DNA of 64,000 nucleotides from Spirometra erinaceieuropaei. Its lineage: Eukaryota; Platyhelminthes; Cestoda; Diphyllobothriidea; Diphyllobothriidae. Where the stretch lies: contig CACRXP010000667.1 of the NCBI GenBank assembly GCA_902702965.1, forward strand, positions 125,654 through 189,653, in the 5' to 3' direction. Below are positions 1-10,923 of this stretch, piece by piece. The position numbers and the translations under genes were made by a program. Each line of letters opens with the position of its first letter. Position 1 is the stretch's first letter. The notes under the pieces are model-generated. The model worked only from the letters and a program-made list of their open reading frames with translations. It had not been told where the DNA came from and made no database searches.

Positions 1-649
1 TTATTCGAGTGGATGTAAGAATGTGATTCTCAGGTTCTCGTGGCATTGGAGACAACGTACAGAGAACTAACTGGGAATAGGAATTTTTACCGAAACCCTG
101 CGCATGGCATAATTCCGGGACATTACGATTCGCACGTTAAAGGTCTGACTGGGCTGTCCGATTAGCTGACAAGAACGTACTCGATCCACGCATGTCGTGG
201 CGCCGAGACACTGCTCATATTTGCTGCTCTTTCGCAGTCTCTGAAAACGGACTTCCGTATGTTTGCGGCGGCCGGGACAGAGGCGCGTACCGTCTCAGAA
301 ATCGACCGCTGTTTCTCGCAGCATGTTTTTATCCACCAAAAGTGCTGACCGCGCTTAAACTGCTGTTTGCGGTTGTGTTTACGGGTAAAACAGTGTGTGG
401 TTTGTTAGGTAGTGGCAAGTCATTATAATGTCAGGCCCGATTTTTAGGAGTATGCCGCGCGATTAATTGAGGATGCATATTTTTACCGTAATGCTCGCTG
501 AGATAAACGCAGGAAACATAAGTTCATCGACAACATTAAACTGTTTCATTTTTCCTTGTGGTGTAGATGCGTTTTTCGGGCGAAAGGCAACTAAGAAATG
601 AAAATAAAAGTCAGTTAATTCAAATGCTGAGTAGCCGAGGCATTTAGTC
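1..649. other. No gene recognised
   Basis: Anonymous AT-rich sequence. Short frames are present, but none has a recognisable motif, a convincing pair of splice sites or similarity to a family I know. Confidence 0.5.
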
Positions 650-920
650 CAAGATATTTAGAATTTGATTTGATTGGAATGGAATGATGCATTTCGGTGT
701 ATAGTGTTTCAGAATAAATTTTATTTCGGCATCGGGGATAATAATCCGGGTTCAAAGTTCTCCGTAAATTTGATCTCAGAGCCTGTGGTTTACGTTAGAT
801 AATTCGTCCTTATGTAAAATAGTTGCTTTTTCGCAGTAAAATTCATTCAAATGGCAGCAAACACGAATTTACAATACTCGTGACCGCTTGGCTGAATGCG
901 TGAAAGTCTGCTAATAGAAG
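650..920. repeat. Left copy of an approximately 265 bp direct repeat
   Basis: This stretch aligns along its length with 2910-3182 in the same orientation. Shared landmarks are a TTTCAG..AA.TTTATTYCGGCAT block near 710, a TTCTCCGTAAA / TTTGCCGTAAA block near 765, a CAGTAAAATTCATTCAA block near 835 and a CTGAATGYGTGAAAGTCTG-like end. Identity by eye is about two thirds, so the duplication is old. It abuts the 3' end of the Penelope-like element that follows. Confidence 0.65.
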
Positions 921-1365
921 CGAAGAAACGAGTTCCAGGAAGTAGCTGCGAAGAAATATGCACTATCGCTGAAACAAGTGTTTTATTAGTTCGACGTTTC
1001 GGATCCTCACTCGAACCAGTCATCAGAGATATAGTTAGACAAGGGTAGTGGATTGACCATGTTTTACAGTATTTATAGTATTCAGCTGAGAGGCCGCTAC
1101 ATGCCTATCACATTTGGCAGCTCCCGAGTACATCGCAGCTCGACTGACCAGATGCTGAAATATGCCGTTGTCATGCAGTTGCTATGCCCCTGCATGCCGG
1201 TCAGGATTGTCGGCTCCCACGCTCATCGCACGCCGCCGAGGGGCCGACTACCGGATACCGTCATCCGTATGGACTCTTGGACAATTTGATTCGCCGACAG
1301 TGAAACCGGAAACAGTGATTATCCGCAGTTCTCCTCACCGCTGGCTACTTTGTTCAGCTTAAGTC

Positions 1366-1867
1366 TCAGCGTCGAATATTGAGCGGGAGGTCTTTACGCT
1401 TGTTGATTGATTGAGGACCGGAAAACCTTGATTCGAGCAGTTCACGGTTCACACAGTTGTCGTCTCTACAAAGAATTTCTGTTTCATCAAAATTTAATGT
1501 GCCGTTGGGTCCCGTAAAATGAGCCGCGACTTGGGAGTTGGCGTTGTTCCTCGTCACTGCTGCCGCATGCTCGCCAATCGACGGTTTCTCCCACATAGTT
1601 GCTTTGTCCACATCTGCACCAAACCCGGTAAACGAATTCAGATGTTTCCCGTAATGACAGTAGATCATTCGGCTTCACCATTTGCACCTTATGGTTCTCT
1701 CCGGTCTGTGTGCAACTCCAATCGCAAGCGGTGTAAGGAGGCGGCTGACGGCTTCCGAGACATTCTTCACGTACGGGACAGCCAGCTGAAATTTGGGGTC
1801 TGTTGGATTTCGTCTCTCTCGCCTCCTTTACGCATCCGTTGGTTGACGAAGTTGCGCGGGTGGCCAT
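1366..1867 (-). pseudogene. GIY-YIG endonuclease domain of PLE, frameshifted
   Basis: Two overlapping minus-strand frames together make the PLE endonuclease. The upstream frame carries VYRVWCRCGQSNYVGET, which holds the VYRVWC and YVG halves of the GIY-YIG motif plus the Cys pair typical of PLE nucleases. The reading then shifts to the other frame, which carries EHAAAVTRNNANSQVAAH, the ETEIL strand, and RELLESRFSGPQSIN near the C terminus. In an intact element this domain nicks target DNA for target-primed reverse transcription. The frameshift inside the domain marks it as dead. The same C-terminal signature occurs in the copies at 16.6 and 36.2 kb. Confidence 0.8.
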
Positions 1868-2503
1868 TCACCCTAAGCACCCGTCGAGGATATTGTAATT
1901 CAGCGACCTTGTCTTCCGGTTCACTGTAGTGTGCCTTTTTCTCCGCAGGTATAGCACTCTTATGGGAATTAGTTTGTGACTGATTGGGTGATCGCTGTTG
2001 TAGCTCAGTACTTGCGTCTTGAATGTCGCTTTCCTGAATAATTCGGTGTTTAAGCCACCACAATCTTTGCGGCAAACAAGGACATCATAAAGGATCAGCT
2101 GGTTATTATCCTTTTTCTCCATCGTAAACTGAATGTCCAGGAATATGGCGTTGAAGTGTTTTTTGAATTCGAGCGCCTCATACTCTTCGATGTCGATGAA
2201 GGTACCATCCGCATACCCAGCCCAGAATTTCGCTTCGTGGTGTTGGAAAACTAGAGACTCCACCCGTTGTAGTATCGATTCGGCTATGAGTCCCGAAATC
2301 GGCGAACCTATTGGACTGTCCTTCACCTGATCATAGGTTGTTTTTTCGAACGTAAAGTACATCTTAAGGCAGAACTTCAGGAGTTGGAAAATATAAGCGT
2401 GTCTAAGGCGATTCATCGTCTCATCGTATTTGTCTCGTAGGAGAAGTTCGATGGTCTCGGCTGTCATGTCATAAGAAATAGAGGTCAACTCAAAGAATAC
2501 CAT
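1868..2503 (-). pseudogene. Reverse transcriptase palm/thumb of PLE, catalytic motif mutated
   Basis: This open frame of 211 codons is the longest retroelement frame in the window. Residues about 60-75 contain DSPIGSPISGLIAE, the PLE version of RT motif B. Residues 97-100 read YADG where active enzymes have YADD, so the second catalytic aspartate is lost. Residues about 139-160 contain YDVLVCRKDCGGLNTELFRK, and 165-178 VLSYNSDHPISHK, both conserved in PLE thumb regions. The product would copy element RNA into DNA at a nicked target. The frame is open but the upstream RT block is out of frame with it, so it is a remnant. Confidence 0.85.
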
Positions 2504-2585
2504 GACGTCGCTTGGTAGGAAGCCATCCCTTTAACGTTTTACAAGAATTGCATTGACGAACTGGCCGTAGTTTCTGAACTGGCAG

Positions 2586-2791
2586 TCAAATTTCGAGGCA
2601 CCGAAAACGCCATTTTGCCACTCCGTACTTTGGAGTAGCTTTGAGTGAGGCGATGGACTGGATGGGGACGCCCACTTTGTGTACCTTGGAAAGGCCATAG
2701 AAGCGGTCCAAGGCCTTGTCCTGGGCTCTGACCACGCGTAGGTCAACCGGAGATACTGCACCCGAATCTTTTGATGCCAATAGCGTCGCAC
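2586..2791 (-). pseudogene. Upstream RT block of PLE, frameshifted
   Basis: Minus-strand translation gives RFYGLSKVHKVGVPIQSIAS, then KATPKYGVAKWRFRCL. This matches the conserved FYGLPKVHK..VPxRPIvS segment at the start of the PLE reverse transcriptase core. The frame ends at a stop, and a second overlapping frame (2531-2791) carries the continuation, so at least one frameshift separates it from the block at 1868-2503. Sequence upstream of about 2905 no longer looks like the element. Confidence 0.75.
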
Positions 2792-2909
2792 CGATTTCTC
2801 TTATCGGAAAATTAAAAGTGAAGGCTTCCTGCCATGCGGCTTCATGGTATCCTTTGATTTCAAGTCCCTTTTTACTTCTATTTCTCAGGCCCGGGCAGTC
2901 GAGACCATC

Positions 2910-3182
2910 AAGGATGTTTATAATTTGACGTGATTGACATAGAATGATTTCTGTCTGTTTTTATGTTTCAGGGTAAACTTTATTCCGGCATTGGGGATTG
3001 TAATGTACTTCTAAGATTTGCCGTAAAGTCACCCTTATAACCTCTGATTTACCTTATACAATTCGACTTTATACAAAGACATTTTATTTTTCACGGTAAA
3101 CTTTATTCAAGCTGACAGAAAACAGGAATTTCCAGTATTCTTCACCACTCGACTGAATATGTAAAAGTCTGACATACAGAAA
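2910..3182. repeat. Right copy of an approximately 265 bp direct repeat
   Basis: Partner of the repeat at 650-920 in direct orientation, sharing TTTATTCCGGCATTGGGGAT, TTGCCGTAAAGT, ACGGTAAACTTTATTCAA and a CTGAATATGTAAAAGTCTGAC end. It lies immediately beyond the truncated 5' end of the PLE. It could be an old tandem repeat into which the PLE inserted, or part of a larger composite element. Confidence 0.65.
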
Positions 3183-6100
3183 ATCGAACTTTAGATAACC
3201 TATTATCACTGGAGAACGTAGAAGCATGGTTTTGCTATCTGGATCTATCTTATAAAATGTCGACGGAATTTCTTAAACGCGTTTTCAAATAGAAAAGTCT
3301 ACCTAAATTTAACCGCAATGCCGAATGTAGGAGAGAATTCTCAAGGCATTTCAGCAACTCCAAGTTGTTGGCTGTTAAATGCTCATTCAAATGACATCAA
3401 AGGTGCCAACTTATTAGTGCTTCTTATGGAATTTACAGGCAGTCTATATCCATCATAAATTTATATAAGCCGTGTACGGTATAGTCGTTCTTTCATGGAA
3501 AATAAACTGAGTGTCGTCCGGAAATTCTAAATGTAAATGTAACAGCAGTTCGAGTTCAAAATTATCCAAGGATTACAGACTTTCGAAAACCCAGAATCAC
3601 TTGCAAAATAGGGTCCATAAAACAGAACGTTATGGATATTTTGAAATTAGCGCAGAATATTTAAAGATATTGAAAGTAAATAAGAACGTTAAATTATTTA
3701 CGTACCCAGTCTGACTGAAAGCTGTTTGTGGCAAACGAACAGAAGACAGCGTTTTCAAGAGACGGTATCCGATGTGAATAGAATATCGTGGTTTCTAGTT
3801 GCGCCATACTTAATATTGCGACACCACCTATGTATTCTTTCCTAACTTAAAGCATATTTCATAATTTATGTTATTATTTCATGAGATGCGTCATGAACTT
3901 TAATTATCAGCATGCTAAGCAATGTGCTGAGGGCAGTTGCTGATTACTAAACCCCAACATTGTAAATAACCCACGAGACAAGGAATCTAATTGGTTGTAA
4001 ATTTCAAAACTGTTCTACAGGAAGCAAGAGATTCTATTGAATGCGACGGATGATTAATTTGGCAAGAAATAAAAACTACAAACTGATATCTTTATCAGCA
4101 GATTTAACTTGATTAAAACCTTCCTCAACTCATTTGGCAAGTTGCCCTGAAATTCAAGTCCCTACTTTCATTAGGTTCCGATTGCATAGGAGATTCCGAC
4201 GATAATCCTACCAACAGACAGAGTTGTGGACATGCGAACATTGTGGCCATATACATGTAATCGTCTTGAGCACCTTTTTATTCCCTTGATGCGCTCTCTG
4301 ACAATGCAGAGACAAATATGCACGATTAGCTGCTTAGAAACCAAATTTGCACTAAATGAACGGTGCCCATTGGATTCGTGTGATCATTACTGCTCACTTA
4401 TGGCAAGAACTGAACTCCTGACATTTACGGCGACTTCTATAGGCCCGTATCTTCTTCCCTATTCACTTACAAGCTCTGTTCGTTTCGCCAAGAAATAAAT
4501 AGATGTAATGAAAATATTCTTGCTTCCTCGCTAGTCTAAAATTAAAAATGGGATAGTACCAGGAGGTCTTGCGTTACTCAGACCGCAATTAGTTTGTTGT
4601 TACTATTACAGCATGCGCTCCACGTACTCCTGAAACGTTGATTTCATGTCCCAATCAAAATTGGGCCTCCAGGGCATGAAAGTATAACTGGGGGAATTTC
4701 AATGTATGACCTTGTAGATCCCTCGTCACTTGTCAGGCACGCACTCACGCAAGCTGTCAGGGTCTGCCTGATGTTGCCTCGCTTACGAGATGGGCGGAGT
4801 AACAACCTAACGTTGTTACGGTCAGTCACGCAAAACGCACTCATGTACGCACCAGAGCAGTTGGCGGATTACTTAGTATGCCTTATCTTAACCACTTTTT
4901 TCAAAAGTGTACCCAAACTTCACCTGGAGACATACGGTGCGCCAATATGGGACAGTCGCAAACACCTAACCAGGAACTCCAATTCACTATCTAGACCTCG
5001 TTTGCTAGTCGCCAATTTTCCAGATTGCTCGAAATCAACCTCCTCTCGCAAATGTTTGGCGAGACGTATTTCATTTGCGACGCTTTGCAGGTTACTGTCT
5101 ATGTCCGAACGTCATAACCTCCTCTGAAATAGCGGATAGCATTGGTGAAGTGAACTATGTCCTATAAAAATATCCTGTCATGGTCTTTTCGCGGCCGGTT
5201 ATGGAATTCTCGCAAATGAGGAAGAGGGAATGTTGGAAAATTTAAAAAAAAGAATTGCCTTAGGTATTATTAATGAGATTTTATGCATGCGATCACACAG
5301 GCATGCAATTATTAAAATCGATAAAACGTCTGTTTTTTTTTCATAACCTACTTGCCTGCAACCCGTTTTATTTGGTGTACGCGAAGGAAAAATCAATTTT
5401 CAAGTGCGGCAACTTCCGCTTCGTAAAACTTTCGAGTTTCTTTTATTCTTCCCTACTAGGAAAACACACATGCATGTAAACTCTCACGCCAAAGCAGCTA
5501 TTGACATAGGAATGCTTGCAACATGAATGTTCGTCCATAATTGTAAGTACATTGACTAGTAAGATTATTTATTAAAATACTTTCCATGCCAAAAACTTTT
5601 TCTACAAAAGACCAGGAAAATACATAAGATGTGTAACATTTTATACCCGTAAATTGTCGTCTTAATTTCCCTCGTCACGTTTCGTGACTCATCTCGCACC
5701 ACTAATCTTCATTTACCCCAGATATGAACTCTTAGAAGACAAACAGATCATTTTAGGAGGTGAGTCTTTCTGTGAATGTGTAAAATGCTCTTCAAATAGA
5801 CGACTTTCGGACCGACATTTTTCGTGTATGAAGGCGCGGTTATGAGGAGGAACTTTTATAAGGCAGTGTTTCTCTTAATTTGTACAGCTGTTATGCTGAA
5901 TGTCTTTCAATTTGCTTTGCAAGTCTGTTATGCTGGCCTGGCTTATTTTGGCATCAAATCGTTTCTCCCTGTTTACGCTTCCGGGAAAATTAACTTCTCA
6001 GGAGCGTTGCTGAAGCGCACCTTTCGCGTTTACATGTGCCCTATTTCTTTGGCAGTCTCTTTCCAAATAGAAGGCACGTACTGTTTTAAAAAACTGATGC

Positions 6101-9100
6101 TTTCACCGCCGGCAGGCGTGTACTTCACTTATGTCAAAAAAGTTTTCTCAATGACATTCGTAACTACTTTGGTCTCTAACTTGCTGGTCGGGATATGATG
6201 GACAATGACGTCCACGCCCCTGAATTATGAACATTAACGGAAGCACTGGTTTTGCGCCCACAATCTTATGACAACAAATTTCCATTGAAAATACTGAATG
6301 CTGACCACGCAAAGTTTACTAAAAGTTTGTGGCTGGATGTGTGAGCTGTTGACTCCACCCCAAATCCTGCTCCTTACACCAAGTCAGAAATGGCTTTCCA
6401 AGGAACTTCAGGCGGCCAAATGCGCATTCGGCGTAGTTATGGTTTTGATACCGCCGATAAAAGCCTTAGCTTAAATGATTTATCTAAAAATGTGAGTTTT
6501 GAATATAATGAAGACTTTGTATTCCTTGTCATGTCTTGTCAAGAGAAAATGATAGGTAGTTCATGCTCATTTGATTGAGAAAAAAATTACACCTAACTGC
6601 CAACTTTACATCCGCTGATCCTTCGCTGTCTGTAATAAAAGTTTTTTCCCCGCAAGCGCTCCTAATTTAATGGGCTAAAACTTTTAACGAATGGTCTTGA
6701 GATAACCCATTTCATCCTCACTCAGAAACCTCTATTATGAAGGTTGTCGCAATGGGCTAATTGTGTCTCTGCTGCCGTATATTTTGCAGCACCGGAGACG
6801 TCTGCATGCCACGAGTCACTGTGTTCTCCGTCGTCACTCCTGCGTCATGTCTTAACGTTAGACGATTTGAGAGTGCATCTAAACTGCCAAATATTCAGGC
6901 GTCCTGCGTCATTCTCTGCTGCTGGAAAATGGGAATTTCGAGTCCTTCATTCTAGTGACGACTTTTGTTCTCTGGTTTGCCTGCGTCACAAGAATCCAAA
7001 AGACTAGGGCAAAAAGATAACTTAAACCAAATAACAGGGAGGCAAGCGGATGAAAAACCCTTTGAAAGTTTTGGGAAAGACGCATAACTTCCAAAATCAT
7101 TTGAAAAATCATACAAGCTCTACACGGGAACGTGGAAGCATGCACATATTCCAACTCATTTTAACTAACAGACATCACCAGTTTGTTGGGAGCCTCACAC
7201 AACACAGCATCATTAATGTTATATGATTTTCCCCTACTGACCGATTAACATGGTTCCAGACATTTTAGATCACTGGTCTATTTCTGCTTGAAAATATAGG
7301 TTTTAAAAATCAATATGACCCATGAAATCGTCTCCTAATTTTGTACTATTATTTAAGAACATTGCTGTTAACCAAAAGGAGCTTTATTTAAATTTATTCC
7401 TGCACTTCCTATCAGGCTGTCATAGGGGCGACCGCGACAATTAAGGGTTCCGGTATGTTAGTTCAAAAGGATTAATTTACGCTTTCAAGCAGACCACTTA
7501 TGCCTAAAACGTTTGGAAGAGTTTGGGAACGGTAAGGCATAGGACTTCCAACTAACTTGAGCTGGCCTGTGGATGGTGTCATGGGTGGGAAGGTGGTAGA
7601 GAGGTTTTACGGGTGGAATAATGCGCAGGGCGGGGGACAAGAAGAAACAGAAAATAAATAAATTTCTGCTGAAAGTCTTATCGTACGCTGTCATTTGACA
7701 AAGAAATTAAACGCGGTAATTACAAAATCAACAAAAAGAAATTTTTAGAAAATAACGGACAGGGAAAAAAGCACCATTGGTAAGTTGGCATTTGTCAGGA
7801 AGGCAAGGAAGTTTTAAACAATGAAAACGGCGAAAAATAAGTGATGTTTGCAGTCACACTGAATTTTAGGTTATATTTTTGATGTTGCCATCTACTTGGG
7901 GCCTTGCAATTTATCGTTACCGATAGTTTCGTTATCTTACTATTTTAAAGTGTTAAGTGTATAAACGTTATCGGAATTTCAAGCAGCTTCTTAAACTGAT
8001 CGAAATTAAACTCATCAATGTTTATTTTAGTCTGCGTTAAGATCTTGGAGGATAGTTGGTGGATTTGGCCATTTGCTAGAGATATAAGTCATTATCCCAG
8101 TGGAGTGTGATTGAATCTGTATCGAAGTTGTTCGGTCTGGCAGCTCTTTCGCCAAAAGAAGTCCATGAAAAAGATAAATGTGCCTGCCCGTCAACAAGTC
8201 ATTGCGGCCGCAGAAAACGTTATTCATTAGTACGCATGAATAGTTCCCAAGGTTAGGCAGCCCCTAAACGCAAGAAAAGGTTTGATTCCCAACGGGACGA
8301 AATGTTTAATTCTGTGTAGCAGTGGGAAAAAATAACAACTACGCCTTGTGATTGAGATACCAACCTGCGCAGTTCCGACATAAAGAAAATGTCACATTAC
8401 TGCAGGAGAATGAGAAGTTAAGGGTGAACAAATGAAGTAGACTTTAAGGAGCCCCGGTAAGCCAGAGTGATTATGCGACGCAAACAACGTGTTTTCGTGC
8501 GCAAAGTACTGGATCTCTGGTCTAGTCTTCATCAATTCTGTCTTGATTAGAATGCGTTATCTGAAATTGGCTGAACGTCACTTCGCTATCTGATGGAGAC
8601 GTCAAAAACTTGGCCAGTGTTAACTTGACGATCAGTGCCTGCTGATTCAACCGCGATAAAATTTAGGACGTCCTTACTTTGAATTCTTAACGAGCAGGCC
8701 AAATTATGTAGCCATGTCAGTTAAGTGTTGGTGTTGCAGCGTTAGCCGGACACTTAACTGATGAAAACCACCAGTCACTAGAGTGTCTTCCGGAGTGTGG
8801 CCTCACTTCGGCAAGACATCCATGAGACGTTCCCTTCTTGTTCATATGAGCGTAATATCGATTTTTGGAGATGGTTACTTTATTGTTCTTTTGAAGCGAA
8901 CATTGTCTCTATAGTGGATTGTGTATTGCGTATGGAAACTTTGGAGCTTGATTTGCGGAAGTTTACTGTGTTCCAGTCGAGTGTTCTCCGTATCACATGA
9001 CCTGGAACCAAGGTGAACATTGGAATAATGCATTTATTGAATCCAAACTCCTTTGACAAAACTGCCGACGGTCATTTATTAAAACACCGATTTAGGAACT

Positions 9101-9925
9101 GTTCTAAAATATGCCGAAGGTCAGAACCTCATGTGTTTGTGTCGTTCGACCGCCGAACGGCAACGCAACATATGTCCAGACATTTGGCCGGCGACTGGGA
9201 TCGGAGCATGAAAGAAAAATGACATTTTCGTTATTCTCCAACTCCTAAGTGATATGACTGTGAATTTAGAATCATTGAAAAATGTCTTTCCTTTCCCGGT
9301 GCAATTCATCGTCAAATTAACTTTCGAACTGACTTCGTTATGTAAACCGGTGACATACTGGTTTGGCATTTTCAGTCTACGCTTGTACTGTAATTCATGA
9401 GTGAAATGTAATAATCCTCAGAAACATTGCAACCTGAGAGTACGTTGCACTGCTATTATATCAGAAGCAACAACAAAATTCAAATATTTCGGAATGAAGA
9501 CATTTCTTTGGTCTGTGCTCATTTATAACACATCCATATGGCCTAGTACTATGGAGGGGAGCCTCAGGCTTAAAAATGAAATTGGTCTTTTAAGGAGTAA
9601 GTACTTTTCCAATCACATGATTATTTCGCCAGTTTTCGCTGTTGACCTGCGAGTGACATTATCGATTAGCAATGCTAAATCGCAACTCTATCAATGCGAC
9701 GATCGTAATTCTGGATTTTATACAGAGGTGTTACTGTAGTTTAAATTGAATGACTGTCCGTACAAAATTATTCTGAAAAGCAGTTCTTGCCTTGTCAGCG
9801 TTTCAACAAATGCTGCGTCTAGTTTGCCCGGAGCTTAAGTATTTCAGACTGCTGAATTTTGTCCATTTGGTCTTGGATCAAAATGTGTTACTTTGTAGTG
9901 ATTACGCAGGTCGTTCTTTTGCGAT
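3183..9925. other. Gene-free AT-rich flank
   Basis: No exon or known repeat could be supported here. The longest frames (plus strand, 4702-5127 and 5824-6198) have no family motif, no matching splice sites and lengths expected by chance. There is no long tandem repeat. Confidence 0.5.
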
Positions 9926-9926
9926 A

Positions 9927-10923
9927 TACAGTGCATGACCGACCTCATGAAAGGTCTGCCAAAATTCTGGAATGCGTTTTCGATTAGGAAGGAGTACTTA
10001 AGTGGGGTTGTTATAATGATTATCATGAAGCATAACCCTATAACATTACGGACTTTCCAGGATGTCGGCTTTTGAATGCACTTCTTTTTGACCTCCTGCA
10101 GAAACCACACTCGGTTACAAATGACTACTTAATTAGCATGCATTTTTCCTGATAATTTTCGACGCTCTTATAAATCCAACTATAGCTTATAGAAAACATG
10201 CACAAAAATATGCTTTCTTTTGTTAATTTGTAAGAAAACCACATTGTCTTCATAATTGATGTCCAAATAAAGTATGTATTTAGATTTTTAAAAAGTCTCC
10301 CAATTCCCGAATAATTTTCAGCCTGATCTGCCGTTGCATCAGCTTTTAGCAATATGTAGTCTTCAAGGTGCATGAAGTCCGCGTAAGGAAAATCATATAT
10401 TTTTCTATATCTTTAAAAAGATACCACATAGAGTTCATGAAAATTTGCAACGAATCCGAACTGTGTTGTAAATTTCATGAGGACCATTAGTTAACGGACA
10501 TGTGCGATCTTGCATGCATGGACATCGCACGGTCTTAAAAATCTCATAATTAGAAACTTTTTAAAACCGAGATACACACTTTCTTTGGGCATACGTTATG
10601 ACAACATGTGATTTTCTTACAAATTAGCAAATGAAAGCATATTTTTATGCATGTTTTCTATAAGGTATATTTGGATTTATAAGACCATCGAAAATCAGCA
10701 GGAAAAATATATGCCACTTACGTCGTCATTTTTACTGAGTGTTCATTCTACTGGAGGTCAAAAAGTAATGCATTCGAAAGCAGACATCCTGGAGAGTCCG
10801 AAATGTTATAGGGTAAAGCTGCATGATAATCATTATAACAACCCAACTTGAGCACTCCTTCCTAATTGGAAACGCATTCCAGAATCTTGGCCAACATTGC
10901 AGGAGATCGGCCATGCACTGTAC
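9927..10923. mobile_element. Foldback-type element, copy A (long terminal inverted repeats)
   Basis: The left arm (about 9927-10295) and right arm (about 10560-10923) are imperfect reverse complements over some 350 bp each. Both outer ends read TACAGTGCATG going inward. Paired landmarks include AATGCGTTT near both ends, TTATAATGATTATCATG, CCAGGATGTC and TAGAAAACATGCA. The centre holds a small palindrome, GTGCGAT..ATCGCAC (about 10503-10530). No coding sequence was recognised. Two homologous elements occur at about 27.8-28.7 kb and 31.7-32.7 kb, so this is a mobile family. It resembles foldback elements or long-TIR MITEs; superfamily unknown. Confidence 0.8.

Larger units (their letters stand above)
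944..2905 (-). mobile_element. Penelope-like retroelement, 5'-truncated and decayed
   Basis: The element reads on the minus strand. Its 3' tip is at about 945-1030, with the antisense form of the terminal hairpin seen in the other copies (GACGTTTCGGATCCTCACTCG). The non-coding 3' region follows to about 1365, then the GIY-YIG endonuclease remnant (1366-1867), the main reverse transcriptase block (1868-2503) and an upstream RT block (about 2590-2790). The coding order, RT then GIY-YIG, is diagnostic of PLEs. The frame is broken at least three times, so it cannot be active. The 5' part of the RT gene is missing, as is usual for elements primed at the target. It lies between two old direct repeats. 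Confidence 0.85.

Noticed and set aside
650..3182. LTR retrotransposon with two LTRs
   Set aside because: The enclosed coding sequence is PLE RT plus GIY-YIG, and the element's own 3' end lies inside the repeats; the repeats are also much diverged.
4702..5127. 141-codon plus frame
   Set aside because: No motif, no splice sites; frames of this size are expected by chance in six frames of 64 kb.
5824..6198. 124-codon hydrophobic plus frame
   Set aside because: Looks membrane-like but has no family signature or supporting structure; length is within chance.
10503..10530. CRISPR-like or operator palindrome
   Set aside because: Single palindrome at the centre of a foldback element in a eukaryotic genome; no spacer array anywhere in the window.
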